Positions 33,041 to 41,625 of a stretch of 45,521 nt of DNA are shown one piece after another. The notes beneath the pieces are model-generated. The model was given only the letters and a program-made list of their open reading frames with translations, did not search any database and was not told where the DNA came from. This stretch comes from a bacterium (lineage in GTDB: Bacteria > Patescibacteriota > Saccharimonadia > Saccharimonadales > Saccharimonadaceae): the NCBI GenBank assembly GCA_030530825.1, contig JAUMUF010000002.1, positions 1 through 45,521 of the forward strand, in the 5' to 3' direction. Both the position numbers and the translations under genes were made by a program. The stretch's first letter is position 1. Each line of letters starts with the position of its first letter.

Positions 33041-33071
33041 AATTTTCTCCGTTAATTATATTTTCATAAGA

Positions 33072-33101
33072 ATTATACCATAAAAACATAAGCGTGGTCA
33101 A
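33072..33101 (-). promoter_or_regulatory. Promoter of the TasA-like gene
   Basis: TTGACC (33096-33101), 18-base spacer, TATAAT (33072-33077) with TGG before the -10, on the minus strand. It lies at the end of the TraX-like gene. Confidence 0.7.
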
Positions 33102-33102
33102 G

Positions 33103-33861
33103 TTAGAGACCAGCAACAAAAATCAGATATAAAATCACAATATGAAGCGGATAAATTACATAAAAAAGCCATTTAAGATTGGCGCCTTTCCGTCCATTAT
33201 ATGCAAGCATAAAAATCACCGCCACAAACATCATCCCCTGCTGGAATGGCTCAATCGGACTTGTGGTCAAAAAATGCCAGCCAGAAAACATTAGCATAAT
33301 TATCACAATCGCTAATTTCGAATTTCGAAAAATATAAAGTAGTATTCCCAAAATCACAAACCAAAAATGATATTCCAGGTAAAAAATCGACGGCAAAAAT
33401 CCAGAGAGGATCTTTCCCTCCATTTCATCCCAATTCATCACTCGTAAAATAATCGCGTGAAGCAAGACTGACACGAAAGCCACTAGGAGAATTTTAAGAG
33501 ATTTGCGCCAATTATTTTTGAGGTTTTCTAAAATCGAAATTCCGATCCCGATAAATAAAAAATTAAGAAAAATATTGTGTTGCGGGTAAAATTTAACCGT
33601 CTTTTCTTGCCAAAAATAAAGAAAAACAAGGTTAATAATGCTCATCAAAACACCAAAAAGATAGAGCCGAAAAAGTTGCAATCTTCTATTTTTTATATGA
33701 TAATATCCCCAAATAAACGCAAAAATAAATAGCGGAAACGCCACGCGACCAATCAGACGAAGCATCGGCCCCCATTGTCCAAATTGATCGTAAAAATAAT
33801 AACCAATATGGTCAATCAACATCGCAATTAGCGCGATGATTTTAATGGCGGATGTCGTCAT
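33103..33861 (-). CDS. TraX-family membrane protein
   Basis: The 252-residue protein has about eight membrane helices and the TraX start pattern (SAIKIIALIAMLIDHIGYYFY) with the typical Met-Asp-His. TraX acetylates F pilin; most relatives in other bacteria are of unknown role. In this setting, coded with a glycosyltransferase and the initiating sugar-phosphate transferase, modification of the glycan or of a surface protein with an acyl group is a reasonable guess. It overlaps the glycosyltransferase gene by 20 bases. No Shine-Dalgarno site could be chosen with confidence. Confidence 0.8.
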   Translation of the reverse strand: MTTSAIKIIALIAMLIDHIGYYFYDQFGQWGPMLRLIGRVAFPLFIFAFIWGYYHIKNRRLQLFRLYLFGVLMSIINLVFLYFWQEKTVKFYPQHNIFLNFLFIGIGISILENLKNNWRKSLKILLVAFVSVLLHAIILRVMNWDEMEGKILSGFLPSIFYLEYHFWFVILGILLYIFRNSKLAIVIIMLMFSGWHFLTTSPIEPFQQGMMFVAVIFMLAYNGRKGANLKWLFYVIYPLHIVILYLIFVAGL

Positions 33862-34999
33862 TTTGACCTTCTGGACTTAATTTTTCTGAAATTTTTCCAT
33901 TGACAAATTCTGCAAAATATTTCTTAAAATTGTCTTCTGAGAATTTTTTAGCCGTTTTTGAAATTTCTTTTTTATCAAAATTTATCTTTTCGAATTTCTT
34001 AATCGCTTCCTCAAGACTTTCGACTGTCTGCTCGTCAAAGAATACGCCGTTTTTGCCCTCAATAATATAATCGCGCGCCCCGCCCTGACTGAAAGCCACC
34101 ACTGGAACGCCAGCACTCAACGCCTCAATAGGCGCAATTCCAAACGGCTCAAGGCTAGGAAAGACAAATCCGTGCGCCTCGGCCACAATTTGCGAGAGTT
34201 TTTCAGTGTCGTGAATCGGAGAAATAAATTCAATATTTGGCGAATTTTCAGCGAGATTTTTGAGTTTTTCATGCTCTGCTCCAGTTCCGACAAGTTTTAA
34301 TTTTACACCATTTTTCTTAAAAACTTCAACTGCTAAATCAAGCCTTTTCCAATTAACTTGACGAGATGTAGAGATAAAGTAATCGCCCGTCTCGGAAGAA
34401 ATTTCAAACTTCTCCGCATCAACTGGCGGAAAGATGATTTGCGATTCTCTACCATAATATTTAGCAATTTCATCTTGAGAATAAGTAGAATTAGCAACTA
34501 AAAAGTCTGGCCTTTGCGCAAATTTATAGTCTAAATTTCTAAGCGGCTTAACTAAAAGTTTGAAAAAAAATCTCACCAAAAAATTCAACTTGCCAAAACC
34601 TGGGTTCTTGACATAATCGTCAAACATTGCCCAATAGTATTGGGTTGGTGGACCTTGAAGATATGAAACATGAAGTTGGTCATTTCTCGTTTTTATCGCC
34701 TTACTTTCTGCGCAACAGATCGAAATCACGACATCATATTCAGATAAGTCCAATCTCGAAAAATAAATCGCCCTAAATACGCCCAAAAACTTTCTGAGTC
34801 TGGGTGAGAAAAAATTAACCCAACCCGTCCTAATATCCTTATCCTCAAACCACTTGACTTCTTTCTCAGAATATTGCGAAGTAAAAATAGGCGCATCCGG
34901 AAAAATCTCGCTCACCGCCAAAACAACTTTTTCCGCCCCGCCATAAGTTGTCAACCAATCTGTTACGATGGCGATTTTGGGCTGATTTTTCTCTGGCAT
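33842..34999 (-). CDS. Glycosyltransferase family 4
   Basis: The 385-residue GT-B enzyme has the N-terminal donor-binding start (IAIVTDWLTTYGGAEKV), which is typical of GT4 mannosyl/galactosyl transferases, and the C-terminal family pattern (FISTSRQVNWKRLDLAVE, GFVFPSLEPFGIAPIEALSAGVPVVAF) with the E-x7-E motif. It adds a sugar to a lipid-linked chain at the inner membrane face. The ATG overlaps the upstream sugar-phosphate transferase stop (TAATG), so it probably adds an early sugar after the initiating step. Confidence 0.92.
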   Translation of the reverse strand: MPEKNQPKIAIVTDWLTTYGGAEKVVLAVSEIFPDAPIFTSQYSEKEVKWFEDKDIRTGWVNFFSPRLRKFLGVFRAIYFSRLDLSEYDVVISICCAESKAIKTRNDQLHVSYLQGPPTQYYWAMFDDYVKNPGFGKLNFLVRFFFKLLVKPLRNLDYKFAQRPDFLVANSTYSQDEIAKYYGRESQIIFPPVDAEKFEISSETGDYFISTSRQVNWKRLDLAVEVFKKNGVKLKLVGTGAEHEKLKNLAENSPNIEFISPIHDTEKLSQIVAEAHGFVFPSLEPFGIAPIEALSAGVPVVAFSQGGARDYIIEGKNGVFFDEQTVESLEEAIKKFEKINFDKKEISKTAKKFSEDNFKKYFAEFVNGKISEKLSPEGQNDDIRH

Positions 35000-36417
35000 T
35001 ATTTTGCCCCTCTTCGAAAAATCACGCTCGCCACGGTCTTAAATAAAATCTGAATGTCGAGCAAAATCGACCAGTTTTGGACATAATAAACGTCCAATCT
35101 GCGCCTCTCATCGAAAGAAATATCTCGCCTGCCCGACACCTGCGCTAGTCCCGTCACGCCCGACTTAACTGCCAAAATTACATCCTTTTTCTTGTATTGG
35201 TTGATTTCTTGCGGAATCAAAGCGCGCGGCCCCACAAGAGAAATCTCACCTTTCAAAACATTAAAGAGTTGCGGCAACTCATCCAAAGAGGTTTTGCGAA
35301 GGAGCGCGCCAATCTTAGTCACGCGCGGATCATCATCCAATTGGTCACCGTTTTCACGATATTTTTTAGCAAGTTCTGGCTTGCCCATTTTTTCGAATGC
35401 TTCTTCTGGTGTAAGACCATCAAATTCTGCCTTTTGTGAACGGAATTTATAGATATAAAATTCTCGATTAAACCTCGTCAAACGCACCTGGCGGAAGAAG
35501 ATCGAATCCTTTGGCGAAAAAATCTTCATCAAAATTGCTATCAATAACATAATTGGAGAAAAAATCAATAGCGTCACGAGACTTATAGAAAAATCCATAA
35601 AACGCTTCCAAACGCGACCAATTCCAAAAAGTTTAGTTACTTTAATATCAATAATTGGCAGTCCGCCGACGATCTCAACGGTATTGAGTGACGACAAAAG
35701 CCTATCTTGCTGAGGTACAAACATATAACTGAGGTGTTTTTCGATAGCAAAATTGTAAATTTCTTCACTTCTAACATTATCGGTGTGAATTATAATTTCT
35801 GGTCGAAATTTTGAAACCGCCTCACGAAAAGTAGAAAAATGGCGCGGGCAATTTTTAATCGGCAAAAATTCTGGCCTTGAAACCATCCCCAAAACGTCGT
35901 ATCCGTAGTCGATATTTGTCGCAAAAAACTCCGCCAACTCTGTCGCGCGAACATTATTGCCCACAAGCAAAACTTTATGGCGCCCAATTCCACCACGAAT
36001 AAGTAGTCGATTGACAACTCGAACAATTTCTCGCCCCGCAATCATCAAGATAAAATTAATCGCGATAAAATAAATAGGAATAATTCGAACCGGGAAAATT
36101 TCTTCACCGGAAAAATAACTAAATGCAATCAACGCCATCACATTAAAGATCGACGCCAAGAAGATTCTACCATATTCCTTGGGACGATAAAGAAAGATCG
36201 CGCGATCATACAGGCCGGAAACGCGGTTGACGATCAGCCAGAGCGGCACAAAACTAACCGCCAAAATCAAAAAATTAAAGGTATGCGCCTCGAAATAAAA
36301 TGGTCGACTGTCAATATTTACCCGAAAATAATACGCTAGCGCCAACGCTGATACAACAGACGCGACATCGGATATTGTTAGCGCAATTCTAAGAAAAACA
36401 GATTTATCGTATTTCAT
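34999..36417 (-). CDS. Undecaprenyl-phosphate sugar phosphotransferase (initiating enzyme)
   Basis: The 472-residue polyprenyl glycosylphosphotransferase starts glycan synthesis by moving a sugar phosphate to undecaprenyl phosphate. It has four N-terminal helices (about 12-30, 45-65, 85-103, 112-130), a Rossmann-like middle domain (KVLLVGNNVRATELAEFF), a fifth helix (about 275-298) and the catalytic domain (RFMDFSISL, YKFRSQ, KTSLDELPQLFNVLKGEISLVGPRA in part: SLDELPQLFNV). Length matches WbaP/WcaJ-type enzymes. An extended -10 (TGGTAAAAT, 36427-36435) ends nine bases before the ATG and there is no Shine-Dalgarno site. The sugar cannot be told. Confidence 0.94.
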   Translation of the reverse strand: MKYDKSVFLRIALTISDVASVVSALALAYYFRVNIDSRPFYFEAHTFNFLILAVSFVPLWLIVNRVSGLYDRAIFLYRPKEYGRIFLASIFNVMALIAFSYFSGEEIFPVRIIPIYFIAINFILMIAGREIVRVVNRLLIRGGIGRHKVLLVGNNVRATELAEFFATNIDYGYDVLGMVSRPEFLPIKNCPRHFSTFREAVSKFRPEIIIHTDNVRSEEIYNFAIEKHLSYMFVPQQDRLLSSLNTVEIVGGLPIIDIKVTKLFGIGRVWKRFMDFSISLVTLLIFSPIMLLIAILMKIFSPKDSIFFRQVRLTRFNREFYIYKFRSQKAEFDGLTPEEAFEKMGKPELAKKYRENGDQLDDDPRVTKIGALLRKTSLDELPQLFNVLKGEISLVGPRALIPQEINQYKKKDVILAVKSGVTGLAQVSGRRDISFDERRRLDVYYVQNWSILLDIQILFKTVASVIFRRGAK

Positions 36418-36426
36418 TACATCTAT

Positions 36427-36435
36427 ATTTTACCA
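36427..36435 (-). promoter_or_regulatory. Extended -10 of the sugar-phosphate transferase operon
   Basis: TGGTAAAAT on the minus strand, nine bases before the ATG at 36417, so the mRNA is nearly leaderless. It follows the rfbA terminator directly. Confidence 0.5.
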
Positions 36436-36450
36436 TTTTTTCGCAAAATT

Positions 36451-36474
36451 AAAAAGCACTCTTTTCGAGTGCTT
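36451..36474 (-). terminator. Terminator of rfbA
   Basis: AAGCACTC (36454-36461) pairs with GAGTGCTT (36467-36474) around five bases, and the minus strand continues with T residues. It lies 13 bases past the rfbA stop. Confidence 0.85.
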
Positions 36475-36486
36475 AAACCGTTGGAG

Positions 36487-37359
36487 TTATTCTCCAAGCA
36501 GGCGAAGGAGATATTTACCATACTCATTTTTCTTGAGTGGCTGAGCCAGTTTTCGAACATCTTCCGCCGAAATCCAGCCCTTTCGAAATGCAATTTCTTC
36601 AAGATTGGCAACTTGCAGATTTTGCATTCGCTGAACAGTCTCGATATATTGCGATGCTTCGAGAAGGCTTTCGTGCGTGCCTGTGTCGAGCCAAGCAAAC
36701 CCGCGAGCCATAATTTCGACCGAAAGTTTACCTTTTTCGAGATAAACTTTGTTAATATCAGTAATTTCAAGTTCGCCTCGAGCGCTTGGTTTGATATTTT
36801 TAGCAATCTCTACAACATCATTGTCATAAAAATATAGACCTGTGACCGCATAATTCGATTTTGGATTTTGCGGCTTTTCTTCGACAGAAATAGCTCGCAT
36901 ATCTTTATCGAATTCCACCACACCAAACCGCTCCGGATCTTTGACGTGATATCCAAACACTGTCGCACCATCTTGTCGCGCAGCCGCTCGAGCAAGCATA
37001 TCGCTCAAGCCATTACCGTAGTAAATATTATCGCCGAGAATCAAACAAACGTTATCATCGCCGATAAATTCTTCGCCAATAATAAATGCTTGCGCCAATC
37101 CGTCAGGACTAGGCTGCTTGGCGTAAGATAAATTTATCCCCCAATCAGATCCGTCACCAAGAAGTTCCTGAAATCTTGGTAGATCCTGCGGAGTAGAAAT
37201 TATTAAAATTTCACGAATCCCCGCAAGCATCAGAGTTGAAAGCGGATAATAAATCATCGGCTTATCATAAATCGGCATCAATTGTTTCGAAGCCGCACGA
37301 GTCAACGGATAGAGACGAGTCCCAGACCCGCCAGCAAGAATAATACCTTTTAACATAGC
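36487..37359 (-). CDS. rfbA: Glucose-1-phosphate thymidylyltransferase
   Basis: RfbA (RmlA) makes dTDP-glucose from glucose-1-phosphate and dTTP, the first step to dTDP-rhamnose and related sugars. I use the ATG at 37359 (290 residues), since the longer frame runs through the leader. Motifs: [20 protein letters not shown] (8-27) for nucleotide binding, [11 protein letters not shown] for metal, and [21 protein letters not shown] in part ([11 protein letters not shown]). Length is normal. rfbB, rfbC and rfbD are not in the window. It has its own promoter and terminator, so it is a single-gene unit between two groups of glycan genes. Confidence 0.96.
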   Translation of the reverse strand, partial: AMLKGIILAGGSGTRLYPLTRAASKQLMPIYDKPMIYYPLSTLMLAGIREILIISTPQDLPRFQELLGDGSDWGINLSYAKQPSPDGLAQAFIIGEEFIGDDNVCLILGDNIYYGNGLSDMLARAAARQDGATVFGYHVKDPERFGVVEFDKDMRAISVEEKPQNPKSNYAVTGLYFYDNDVVEIAKNIKPSARGELEITDINKVYLEKGKLSVEIMARGFAWLDTGTHESLLEASQYIETVQRMQNLQVANLEEIAFRKGWISAEDVRKLAQPLKKNEYGKYLLRLLGE

Positions 37360-37405
37360 ATTATTTCCTTTCTTAAAAGTTATAATAGAAAATCTATTTA
37401 ATAAT

Positions 37406-37434
37406 ACTATACAATATTTCTTGCTTATAATCAA
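37406..37434 (-). promoter_or_regulatory. Promoter of rfbA
   Basis: TTGATT (37429-37434), 17-base spacer, TATAGT (37406-37411) on the minus strand; leader of about 40 nt. Confidence 0.65.
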
Positions 37435-37451
37435 TATTAATAATTAAAAGA

Positions 37452-38453
37452 TTATTTTTTAATCCGAAGGAATTCTTTAATTCGATTCACTTGTCGAAGA
37501 GGCAATTGATGGAGTAAAATACTTGAGATGTATCTGTTCGAAACAACTTTACTTTTTTGGATTTTATGGCGCTTATGTAAAGATTTTGGAAGTAACAGTA
37601 GACTTTGACCCAAGCCCTTCAAAGCGAATTTCAGACCGCCTTTTGGAATTTGGTAAAAAATAAACGCTGTATAAACTAGCATAAATTTTGGCAACATCCA
37701 AACAATCATCGGAAACGGCACATTCTTCCAGAAAACTTGCGGAAGATTTTTGAAAACCTGATTAATTGTAAAACCAGGTATCTTTGAACTAGTCGCAGAA
37801 TGCTTATGTAACACAACAGCAGATTTTTCATACCAAATTTTATAACCAGCCAACTGCATGCGCCAGTCGATATCAACATCTTCATTATAGGCGAAAAAAT
37901 CTTCATCAAAAAGCCCAATATGCTTAAAAACCTCTGTAAGATATAGAGTCGCTCCACCTGTTGCGCCAAAAACCAGTCCGCTTTCTGGTGCGTTTTGTTT
38001 TGGCTCGTTTTCGTTTCGAAGTGCCGGAATCCCCCAGGTCGAAAATTCATCGCCCGCATCGTCAATAAATTCACCGGTCTTATCAAGCATTAAACTTGTA
38101 ACTGCGCCAATTTCAGGCGAATTTTCGAAAGCCTTTTCGAGATTTTCAAGCCAATTAGGCTCAGCAATCGTGTCGTTATTGAGTAACGCTACCGCATCAA
38201 AATTATTTTCAATCGCCCACTTAATGCCAATATTAACCCCACCAGTAAAGCCAGTGTTCTTTTCTTCTAAATGAAAATGTAGATTTTTATGCTTAATCTT
38301 TGAGAGTTCTTCTACAGACTCATCACCAGAGCCATTGTCAATCAAAAAAATCTCAAAATTTTTATATGTCTGATCAAAAAGCGCGGCTAAACATTTTTTT
38401 GTATCACGCCAACCTTTATAGTTCAAAATAACTACTGCTATCTTACTTTTCAT
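37452..38453 (-). CDS. Glycosyltransferase family 2, rhamnosyltransferase-like
   Basis: I use the ATG at 38453 (333 residues). The GT-A domain has IAVVILNYKGWRDTKKCL, FEIFLIDNGSGDES and the metal-binding variant ALLNNDTIAEPNWLE, typical of the WbbL-like rhamnosyltransferase group, then YNEDVDIDWRMQLAGYKIWY. The C-terminal region has one hydrophobic stretch (about 235-255) and a basic tail that may sit on the membrane. It overlaps the upstream 744-residue gene by 11 bases and is the last of four glycosyltransferase genes. With rfbA next door a dTDP-sugar donor is plausible. Confidence 0.9.
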   Translation of the reverse strand: MKSKIAVVILNYKGWRDTKKCLAALFDQTYKNFEIFLIDNGSGDESVEELSKIKHKNLHFHLEEKNTGFTGGVNIGIKWAIENNFDAVALLNNDTIAEPNWLENLEKAFENSPEIGAVTSLMLDKTGEFIDDAGDEFSTWGIPALRNENEPKQNAPESGLVFGATGGATLYLTEVFKHIGLFDEDFFAYNEDVDIDWRMQLAGYKIWYEKSAVVLHKHSATSSKIPGFTINQVFKNLPQVFWKNVPFPMIVWMLPKFMLVYTAFIFYQIPKGGLKFALKGLGQSLLLLPKSLHKRHKIQKSKVVSNRYISSILLHQLPLRQVNRIKEFLRIKK

Positions 38454-40677
38454 AAACTTCCACAATATCTTTTATTTTATTATTCCAATCGAATTCTTCT
38501 GCTGTTTTTCTCGCTGTACAAGATATATCTTTTAACAACATAGGGTCTTGGGTTAATTTATCGATTTTATTCACCGCCCCTTCAATATCGCCAGAGGCAT
38601 AAACCAAGCAATTCTCTCCGTCAACCGCATATGTTGCGTTGCCTTCATTTTTAGCCAATACAACAGCCCCACCTGTAGCCATCATCTCAAGAGGTGGCAA
38701 AGAAAAACTTTCAGCCACAGAACTTTTAATAAGAATGTCGTGATTGGAATATATTTCCGCAACTCCTTCTGGAGAGATTTTAGTGAAAATATTATCAAAA
38801 TCATACCAATCTTTATGCTCGCCATTGTAAGTTAGGTATGAAATCTCAATTTTGTCGCGATCAAGTTTTTTTACGATCTCAAAAGATTCATCAACCTTTT
38901 TATTTTCAGCAGAGCAATTACCTTCGATGAGGATTTTAATCTTTTTACCTAAAACTCTTTTTTTGAATTTAAACTTAGAAAGATCAATTCCGTTAAGTAT
39001 AAGGTCAGATTCTCTGCCAAAATCTTCCTTCAGCCAATCTTGGCACCACTTAGAAACAGTCAATATTTCTATATTTTTATCAGCATAGGTCTGGGATACT
39101 TCGCCCCTTAGTTTGTCATTTTCTGGGTAAAAACCAACTTCATAACCCTGAATGAGATACTTCTTTTTACTATTTCTGTTTCGAAGTCGGGGATAATTTT
39201 TAACAAAATTATTACTGGACCAAAAAGTAGCAATCATTTTGTCAAAAGTCATATCAAGGTTAACTTTATCGGACAATCTTGATGAGTTTATTCTAAATAT
39301 ATCAAAGTTTTTATCGTCTTCAAGATTAGCATCGACCCATTTATCCTTTTTAGAATACGGCAAACTTTCTACTGCGTAAACAATTTTGCCCGCATTTCTT
39401 AGGGTCTCCATATGCTTTTTAATTACGATGTTTCCGCCTGAAATATCAGCAAGGCTAACTGCGCTAAAACAATAAACTTCTGGAGTGATTTTTTCGATAA
39501 AATTTCTTAATTTAGTCGCATTTTTACCTATTGTCTGGTAATTTTTTATAACAAAATTATACGCAGAATCGGCGATATTAAGTCTAAGATTATCATCGTC
39601 TATCAATTGTTTTATAGATTTATACCATTCTTCAGTATTGTTTGCGGGCAAAATTCCTGTTTCTCCATTTTTAATAGAATCACGAAAGGATCCCATATCG
39701 CTAGCAACCACCGGCACTTTAACCAATGCAGCTTCCATCCATTTAATCTCACTTTTTGCTCTATTAAACAAACTATCAATCAAAGGAGAAAGAATAATAT
39801 CACATTTTCTAAGTTCAAACGGCAAATCCCTCCAATCTACATATGGCGTAAATATAAGCCTATCTTCATATCCAGTGAATTCCTTTGGCGCATCAATTCT
39901 TCCTGCTAACTTAACACGGACCCTTTCATCTTCATCCATGATCTTGGTTAAGGCAGGCGCAATCATCTGAAAATCCTCATTGTGAGTAGATGTTCCTGAG
40001 AAATATCCTACAATAATCTTGGTTGGATCTTTTTCAACTTCAGAAATTGCTTTATTAGAAAAATAAATCATCTCTTGGCTGGCAGCATTTCTGTCTATAA
40101 AAACTTCTTTGAAATTAGGATATTTTGAAAATTCCTCTGCTATCTGATTGGTTGTAGCAACGGCATAGTCGCAATGCTCCATAATTTTCTTATATCTCTT
40201 AACTCCGTCATCATAAAGATCTCTATCCTCTTTGTTTAGAGCCTGAACGGTAGGTATTTCGTCAGTATATTTAGTGTCTATAACCAAATCATCAACCGTA
40301 TAGACCAATGCCTTATTGCGTTTTTTTGCCTCCTCAAAGAATTTTTCAAAACCATTCATCCACGGGCAACGATAAAAAATAAAAGTATTATAAAATTTAG
40401 CATGCTCCGGCTTTAATTTATGATAATAAATTTTATCCACTGTCAATCCAGCCGAGGTAATTTCCTCAATCATATGATCCGCTCTATATCTATCCAATAG
40501 AGGCTCGTCTATTGATACAATCAAGACGTCCTTAGCATTATCCGTGAACGAAATTGGTGTAACCCTTTTCTTGATCGCAATTTTTGCCTGAAAAACAAAC
40601 TCTCTCAATCCCCCATTCCTTAAAATAAAAGAGACTGTTTTGAGTTTAGATTCTATATATACCAAAAACTTTTTCAT
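38443..40677 (-). CDS. Large two-domain GT-B glycosyltransferase
   Basis: The 744-residue protein contains two GT-B units. The first half (about 48-395) has VGYFSGTSTHNEDFQ, CDIILSPLIDSLFNRAKSEIKWMEA in part, and VPVVASDMGSFRDSI. The second half (about 400-744) starts with CFSAVSLADISGGNIVIKKH, has YLIQGYEVGFYPEND and LTVSKWCQDWLKEDFG, then VAESFSLPPLEMMATGGAVV. The second half resembles WsaF-type rhamnosyltransferases. Two active units in one chain suggest it adds alternating sugars or repeats. A basic N-terminus likely contacts the membrane. It is the third gene in a four-gene operon. Confidence 0.88.
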   Translation of the reverse strand: MKKFLVYIESKLKTVSFILRNGGLREFVFQAKIAIKKRVTPISFTDNAKDVLIVSIDEPLLDRYRADHMIEEITSAGLTVDKIYYHKLKPEHAKFYNTFIFYRCPWMNGFEKFFEEAKKRNKALVYTVDDLVIDTKYTDEIPTVQALNKEDRDLYDDGVKRYKKIMEHCDYAVATTNQIAEEFSKYPNFKEVFIDRNAASQEMIYFSNKAISEVEKDPTKIIVGYFSGTSTHNEDFQMIAPALTKIMDEDERVRVKLAGRIDAPKEFTGYEDRLIFTPYVDWRDLPFELRKCDIILSPLIDSLFNRAKSEIKWMEAALVKVPVVASDMGSFRDSIKNGETGILPANNTEEWYKSIKQLIDDDNLRLNIADSAYNFVIKNYQTIGKNATKLRNFIEKITPEVYCFSAVSLADISGGNIVIKKHMETLRNAGKIVYAVESLPYSKKDKWVDANLEDDKNFDIFRINSSRLSDKVNLDMTFDKMIATFWSSNNFVKNYPRLRNRNSKKKYLIQGYEVGFYPENDKLRGEVSQTYADKNIEILTVSKWCQDWLKEDFGRESDLILNGIDLSKFKFKKRVLGKKIKILIEGNCSAENKKVDESFEIVKKLDRDKIEISYLTYNGEHKDWYDFDNIFTKISPEGVAEIYSNHDILIKSSVAESFSLPPLEMMATGGAVVLAKNEGNATYAVDGENCLVYASGDIEGAVNKIDKLTQDPMLLKDISCTARKTAEEFDWNNKIKDIVEVYEK

Positions 40678-40683
40678 TGTGAT

Positions 40684-41625
40684 CTACCTCTTCAATTTAT
40701 TCTTAATGCCAATAATTTTATTTCTTAATTTTATAAAAATTGAATCTTCATATTCTGCTAATTTTATTTCAAGACTGCTTATGCTTGAATGTAGTTTTTT
40801 ATTTTCATCAGCCAAAATATGATTTGTTGTATACATTTGACAATCTTTTTCTAAAAGAGAATTTATTACGCTGAGCCTATTGCTTTTAGATATTTTATCA
40901 GAATATGACAACTGCGTATTTAATAGTTTTTTATATCTTTGTTCTATTTTACTATAGTCTTCAGGGTGAGAGTCGGAATTTTGATTTATTCTATATACAG
41001 TAGTTATATCTTGAAGATGCGTAAGTTTAGTTCTGAGAAATAATTCTAATTGTATATTGAACGTGTCATCAATAGCGTCATCTGGTAGAGTCTTATTTAT
41101 GTCTCTCATTAAATCAGCCTCAACAAGCCATGTTGATGCCATAGTAAATCCAAGAGTAGTCAGCATCTCATCAAAATCTTTTGGTAAATTAATGAAACCT
41201 GAGGCAAAACTCTTTTCGCAAATCGTATCGCCTTTCTCATTTATTGTTTTAAAGTCTGAATTACACCATTTAGAATCGTCATCTTTCTCCAGCAAATCAA
41301 CTTGCTTCTGGAGTTTATATTTGTCAATCCAAAAGTCATCTCCGTCGCATCGAGCAATATATTTACCTTTCGCCTCTTGACAAATCTTCTTCCAAGTTTT
41401 TGTGATGCCCATATTTTGCTTATTTTCAAATAGCCTAATTTTTTTAGGATATTTTCTAGCATAATCCCTCAATATATCTATAGAATTGTCTGTTGATTTA
41501 TCATCGATAAGTATAATTTCAAAATTAAACTCGGTGATCTGCATCAAAAATCCTTCGATGGCTTCTTTGATCCACTCACCTTTATTGAAATTGGTACATA
41601 TAACTGAAACGAGAGGTTTTTTCAT
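40684..41625 (-). CDS. Glycosyltransferase family 2 with C-terminal coiled coil
   Basis: The 313-residue protein has a GT-A domain (VSVICTNFNKGEWIKEAIEG, ILIDDKSTDNSIDIL, RCDGDDFWID) and the acceptor-side DDTFNIQLELFLR. The last 60 residues are a likely coiled coil that ends in a very basic tail (IGIKNKLKR), which may dock on the membrane or bind the larger partner encoded just upstream, which has a similar end. Its ATG overlaps that gene's stop (both at 41625). The sugar and acceptor are unknown. Confidence 0.9.
   Translation of the reverse strand: MKKPLVSVICTNFNKGEWIKEAIEGFLMQITEFNFEIILIDDKSTDNSIDILRDYARKYPKKIRLFENKQNMGITKTWKKICQEAKGKYIARCDGDDFWIDKYKLQKQVDLLEKDDDSKWCNSDFKTINEKGDTICEKSFASGFINLPKDFDEMLTTLGFTMASTWLVEADLMRDINKTLPDDAIDDTFNIQLELFLRTKLTHLQDITTVYRINQNSDSHPEDYSKIEQRYKKLLNTQLSYSDKISKSNRLSVINSLLEKDCQMYTTNHILADENKKLHSSISSLEIKLAEYEDSIFIKLRNKIIGIKNKLKR

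Noticed and set aside
37360-37434. Longer rfbA frame
   Set aside because: It spans the promoter and leader; the conserved RfbA start is at [10 protein letters not shown].
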